A stretch of 64,000 nucleotides of DNA from JAWXCE01 sp033764775 (GTDB lineage: Bacteria; Pseudomonadota; Alphaproteobacteria; Rhizobiales; Rhodomicrobiaceae), in the NCBI GenBank assembly GCA_033764775.1, contig JANRIQ010000006.1, positions 62,001-126,000 on the forward strand, given 5' to 3'. Numbering within the stretch: position 1 is the stretch's first letter; each line of letters opens with the position of its first letter. Shown piece by piece: positions 62,066-64,000 of the stretch. A model generated the notes under the pieces. That model worked only from the letters and a program-made list of their open reading frames with translations, had not been told where the DNA came from and searched no databases. A program made the translations under genes and the position numbers.

Positions 62066-63595
62066 TTACGCCGGCGCATAGCTGCGCGCCTCCGCTCGAT
62101 AGGTGAGAGCCTCCGCAAGATGAATCCGCCGCATGAAAGGCGAGCCGTCCAGATCGGCAATGGTCCGCGCGACGCGCAGGGCGCGATAATAGCCCCGCCC
62201 AGTGACGCCCAATGTCGTCACGGCGTCGTGGAAAAACGCGCGCGCGGCGTGATCGCGCCCCAGCTCCTCATCCAAGAGTACGGCCGGGCAGGCGGCGTTG
62301 ACGCGAACGCCTTCAAGCCCCCGCCCCTCGTATCGGGCGGCTTGCCGAGCTCTGGCGGCTTGAACCCGGGCGAGCACCGCCGAACTTGCTTCGCCGGCGG
62401 CTGGCGTAGCGAGGTCCGCCGCGCTCATCGCGCTCATGTCGACCCGGATGTCCATGCGGTCCAGAAACGGGCCGGATACCCGCGCCTCATATTCGGCGGC
62501 GCAGCGCGGCCCTCGTTTGCAAGAGGCGCCCGGCGTGTCGGCGCGTCCGCACCGGCACGGGTTCATGGCCGCGATCAGTTGGAGGCGAGAAGGGTAAACG
62601 ATGCGGTGGTTCGCCCGCGCGATCACCGTTTGCCCGCTTTCGAGCGGTTGTCGCAAGGCGTCGAGCGCGTGCGGCGCGAACTCGGGCAGTTCATCGAGGA
62701 ACAGCACGCCGTTGTGGGCGAGAGCCGCCTCCCCGGGGCGCGGTTTCAAGCCGCCGCCGACCAGCGCCGCCATGCTGGCCGAATGGTGCGGCGCGCGGAA
62801 CGGCCGCACGCTGCTTAGCCCCTCGCTTGCGAGGATTCCCGCCATGCTCTGGATCATGGCGACTTCAAGCGCTTCGTTCGGCTCCATTTCCGGCAGGATC
62901 GATGGCAAACGCTCGGCCAGCATGGATTTGCCCACGCCCGGAGGGCCCGTCATCAGCATGTGATGCCCGCCTGCGGCCGCGATTTCAAGCGCGCGTTTCG
63001 CGGTTTCCTGGCCCTTGACGTCGCTCAAGTCGCCTTTGGCGACGGCGCGCGGCCGCATCACCGGCCTAGGCCGCGGCAAGGTGCTTGTTCCTTTGAGGTG
63101 ATTGATGAGCGCCAGCAAATGATCGGGCGCAAGTATGTCCAGTTCGCTTGACGCCCAGGCCGCCTCCGCGCCGCACGCAGCCGGACACACCAGGCCGCGG
63201 CCGAGCATGGTCGCGCCGATGGCGGCCGGCAAGCCGCCGGCCGTCGCCGCAACCCCCCCGTCCAGACTCAACTCCCCGAACACCACATAATCGTCCAGCG
63301 CATCGCTCGGGATGGCGCCGAACGCGGCCATCAAGCCGAGCGCGATTGGAAGATCGTAATGGGCGCCCTCCTTGGGCAGATCGGCGGGCGCCAGATTGAC
63401 CGTGATCCGCTTCGGCGGCAGCCCCAGGCCGACCGCCGTCAAGGCCGCCCGGACCCGCTCCCGACTTTCCCCGACGGCTTTGTCAGCGAGACCGACGATG
63501 GTGAAGGCAGGCAGGCCGGGGGCCGCCATCACCTGCACATTGACCGGCTTGGCTTCGACGCCGTGAAACGCGACGGTAGCGATCTGGGCATACAT
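62066..63595 (-). CDS. comM: YifB/ComM-family Mg-chelatase-like AAA ATPase
   Basis: A 509-residue AAA+ protein. The N-terminal domain begins MYAQIATVAFHGVEAKPVNVQVMAAPGLPAFTIVGLAD; the P-loop is GPPGVGKSMLAERLPSILP near residue 217 and Walker B is GVLFLDELPEFAPHALDALRQPLE. MNPCRCGRADTPGASCKRGP is the conserved cysteine region of the family. ComM is a DNA helicase that aids branch migration in natural transformation; many relatives have unknown roles. It lies next to gshB, an arrangement common in this group. Confidence 0.94.
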   Translation of the reverse strand: MYAQIATVAFHGVEAKPVNVQVMAAPGLPAFTIVGLADKAVGESRERVRAALTAVGLGLPPKRITVNLAPADLPKEGAHYDLPIALGLMAAFGAIPSDALDDYVVFGELSLDGGVAATAGGLPAAIGATMLGRGLVCPAACGAEAAWASSELDILAPDHLLALINHLKGTSTLPRPRPVMRPRAVAKGDLSDVKGQETAKRALEIAAAGGHHMLMTGPPGVGKSMLAERLPSILPEMEPNEALEVAMIQSMAGILASEGLSSVRPFRAPHHSASMAALVGGGLKPRPGEAALAHNGVLFLDELPEFAPHALDALRQPLESGQTVIARANHRIVYPSRLQLIAAMNPCRCGRADTPGASCKRGPRCAAEYEARVSGPFLDRMDIRVDMSAMSAADLATPAAGEASSAVLARVQAARARQAARYEGRGLEGVRVNAACPAVLLDEELGRDHAARAFFHDAVTTLGVTGRGYYRALRVARTIADLDGSPFMRRIHLAEALTYRAEARSYAPA

Positions 63596-63659
63596 GGCGC
63601 GACGACCTTGAGTTGAACCGCCTCGACCTTACCCGCGCGCATAGAACATTACAAGAACT

Positions 63660-64000
63660 TTATGCCGCCCGCAATCGCTCCAACCGGGCTTCCACCGCGT
63701 CGAGGGTGAGCGCCGCGATATCCGCCCCGCCAAACCGGGCGACTTCCCGCACGCCCGTTGGCGAGGTGACGTTGATTTCCGTCAGCCGGCCGCCGATCAC
63801 GTCGATGCCGACGAGTATCAGTCCGCGCCGGCGCAGCTCCGGCCCGATCGCGGCGCAGATCTCCCGGTCGCGGTCGGTGAGCGGCGACGGCTCCGGCCGC
63901 CCGCCCGCGTGCATGTTGGAGCGGGTTTCGTCCGGCGCCGGCACGCGGTTGATGGCGCCGACCGGCTCGCCTTCCACAAGGAGGATGCGCTTGTCGCCGG
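63660..64000 (-). CDS. gshB: Glutathione synthetase, C-terminal fragment
   Basis: The last 113 residues or so of glutathione synthetase; the gene runs beyond the window end. The frame continues through the edge as GDKRILLVEGEPVGAINRVP, typical of GshB, followed by the metal- and ATP-binding-loop segment DETRSNMHAGGRPEPSPLTDRD, GIDVIGGRLTEINVTSPTGV and a C-terminal helix. GshB joins glycine to gamma-glutamylcysteine with ATP. Confidence 0.93.
   Translation of the reverse strand, partial: GDKRILLVEGEPVGAINRVPAPDETRSNMHAGGRPEPSPLTDRDREICAAIGPELRRRGLILVGIDVIGGRLTEINVTSPTGVREVARFGGADIAALTLDAVEARLERLRAA

Overview
The window is a GC-rich chromosomal segment from an alphaproteobacterium, most likely of the order Hyphomicrobiales (Rhizobiales). 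The evidence is a permuted two-piece tmRNA gene, a CcrM-type cell-cycle DNA methyltransferase with a CtrA-like box in front of it, the pckA / chvI-chvG / short hprK / EIIA / HPr block, a TsaE-kinase fusion beside addB-addA, and an SspB of the alpha type. I saw no rRNA, tRNA, CRISPR array, prophage or insertion sequence. Most of the window is core chromosome. Genus cannot be settled from this sequence.

Layout. (1) 1-7520: the end of murF, then mraY-murD-ftsW-murG-murC-murB, a tightly overlapping cell-wall operon that stops after murB. (2) 7596-8923, minus strand: sspB, a terminator, a permuted tmRNA gene whose tag reads ANDNYAGARLAA, and a small secreted protein. (3) 9185-12352: a small zinc-ribbon protein, ccrM, nhaA and an unknown protein. 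(4) 12393-19439: a methionine-cycle operon, sahR-metF-methyltransferase-metH1-[vapB-vapC]-metH2. A 20-bp palindrome lies in front of sahR, and a complete toxin-antitoxin module with its own promoter sits between the two halves of the split methionine synthase. (5) 19445-31081, minus: trxA, addA, addB, a MurU-like nucleotidyltransferase, a TsaE-kinase fusion and a PAS histidine kinase. (6) 31194-37978, minus: ahcY (with a second copy of the sahR palindrome), a membrane SRPBCC-M50 fusion, HPr, EIIA, HprK and ChvG-ChvI. pckA diverges from chvI. (7) 39875-42825: two convergent glycosyltransferases. (8) 43259-52111: a lactate/glycolate oxidation island, lutC-lutB-lutA, a cytochrome c and a LysR regulator, divergent from glcD-glcE-glcF. 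(9) 52108-60710: less characterised genes, including a methyltransferase-like protein with a disordered N-terminus, an ECF-like sigma/anti-sigma pair, a DUF4399 protein, a DUF262/DUF1524 putative defence nuclease, a VWA protein and a membrane-anchored Pro/Ala-rich protein. (10) 60859-64000, minus: an OlsB-like acyltransferase, YifB/ComM and the 3' part of gshB.

How the parts work together. MetF supplies methyl-tetrahydrofolate, MetH1+MetH2 remethylate homocysteine, and AhcY removes S-adenosylhomocysteine. All appear to share one SahR-type operator. AmgK-like kinase plus MurU-like nucleotidyltransferase suggests peptidoglycan sugar recycling feeding the UDP-MurNAc pathway of the first operon. 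LutABC and GlcDEF would oxidise 2-hydroxy acids, with the cytochrome c as a possible electron carrier. The most unusual feature is the vapBC module lodged inside the methionine synthase operon. Its toxin stop codon overlaps the metH2 start codon, and metH2 has no visible ribosome binding site of its own.
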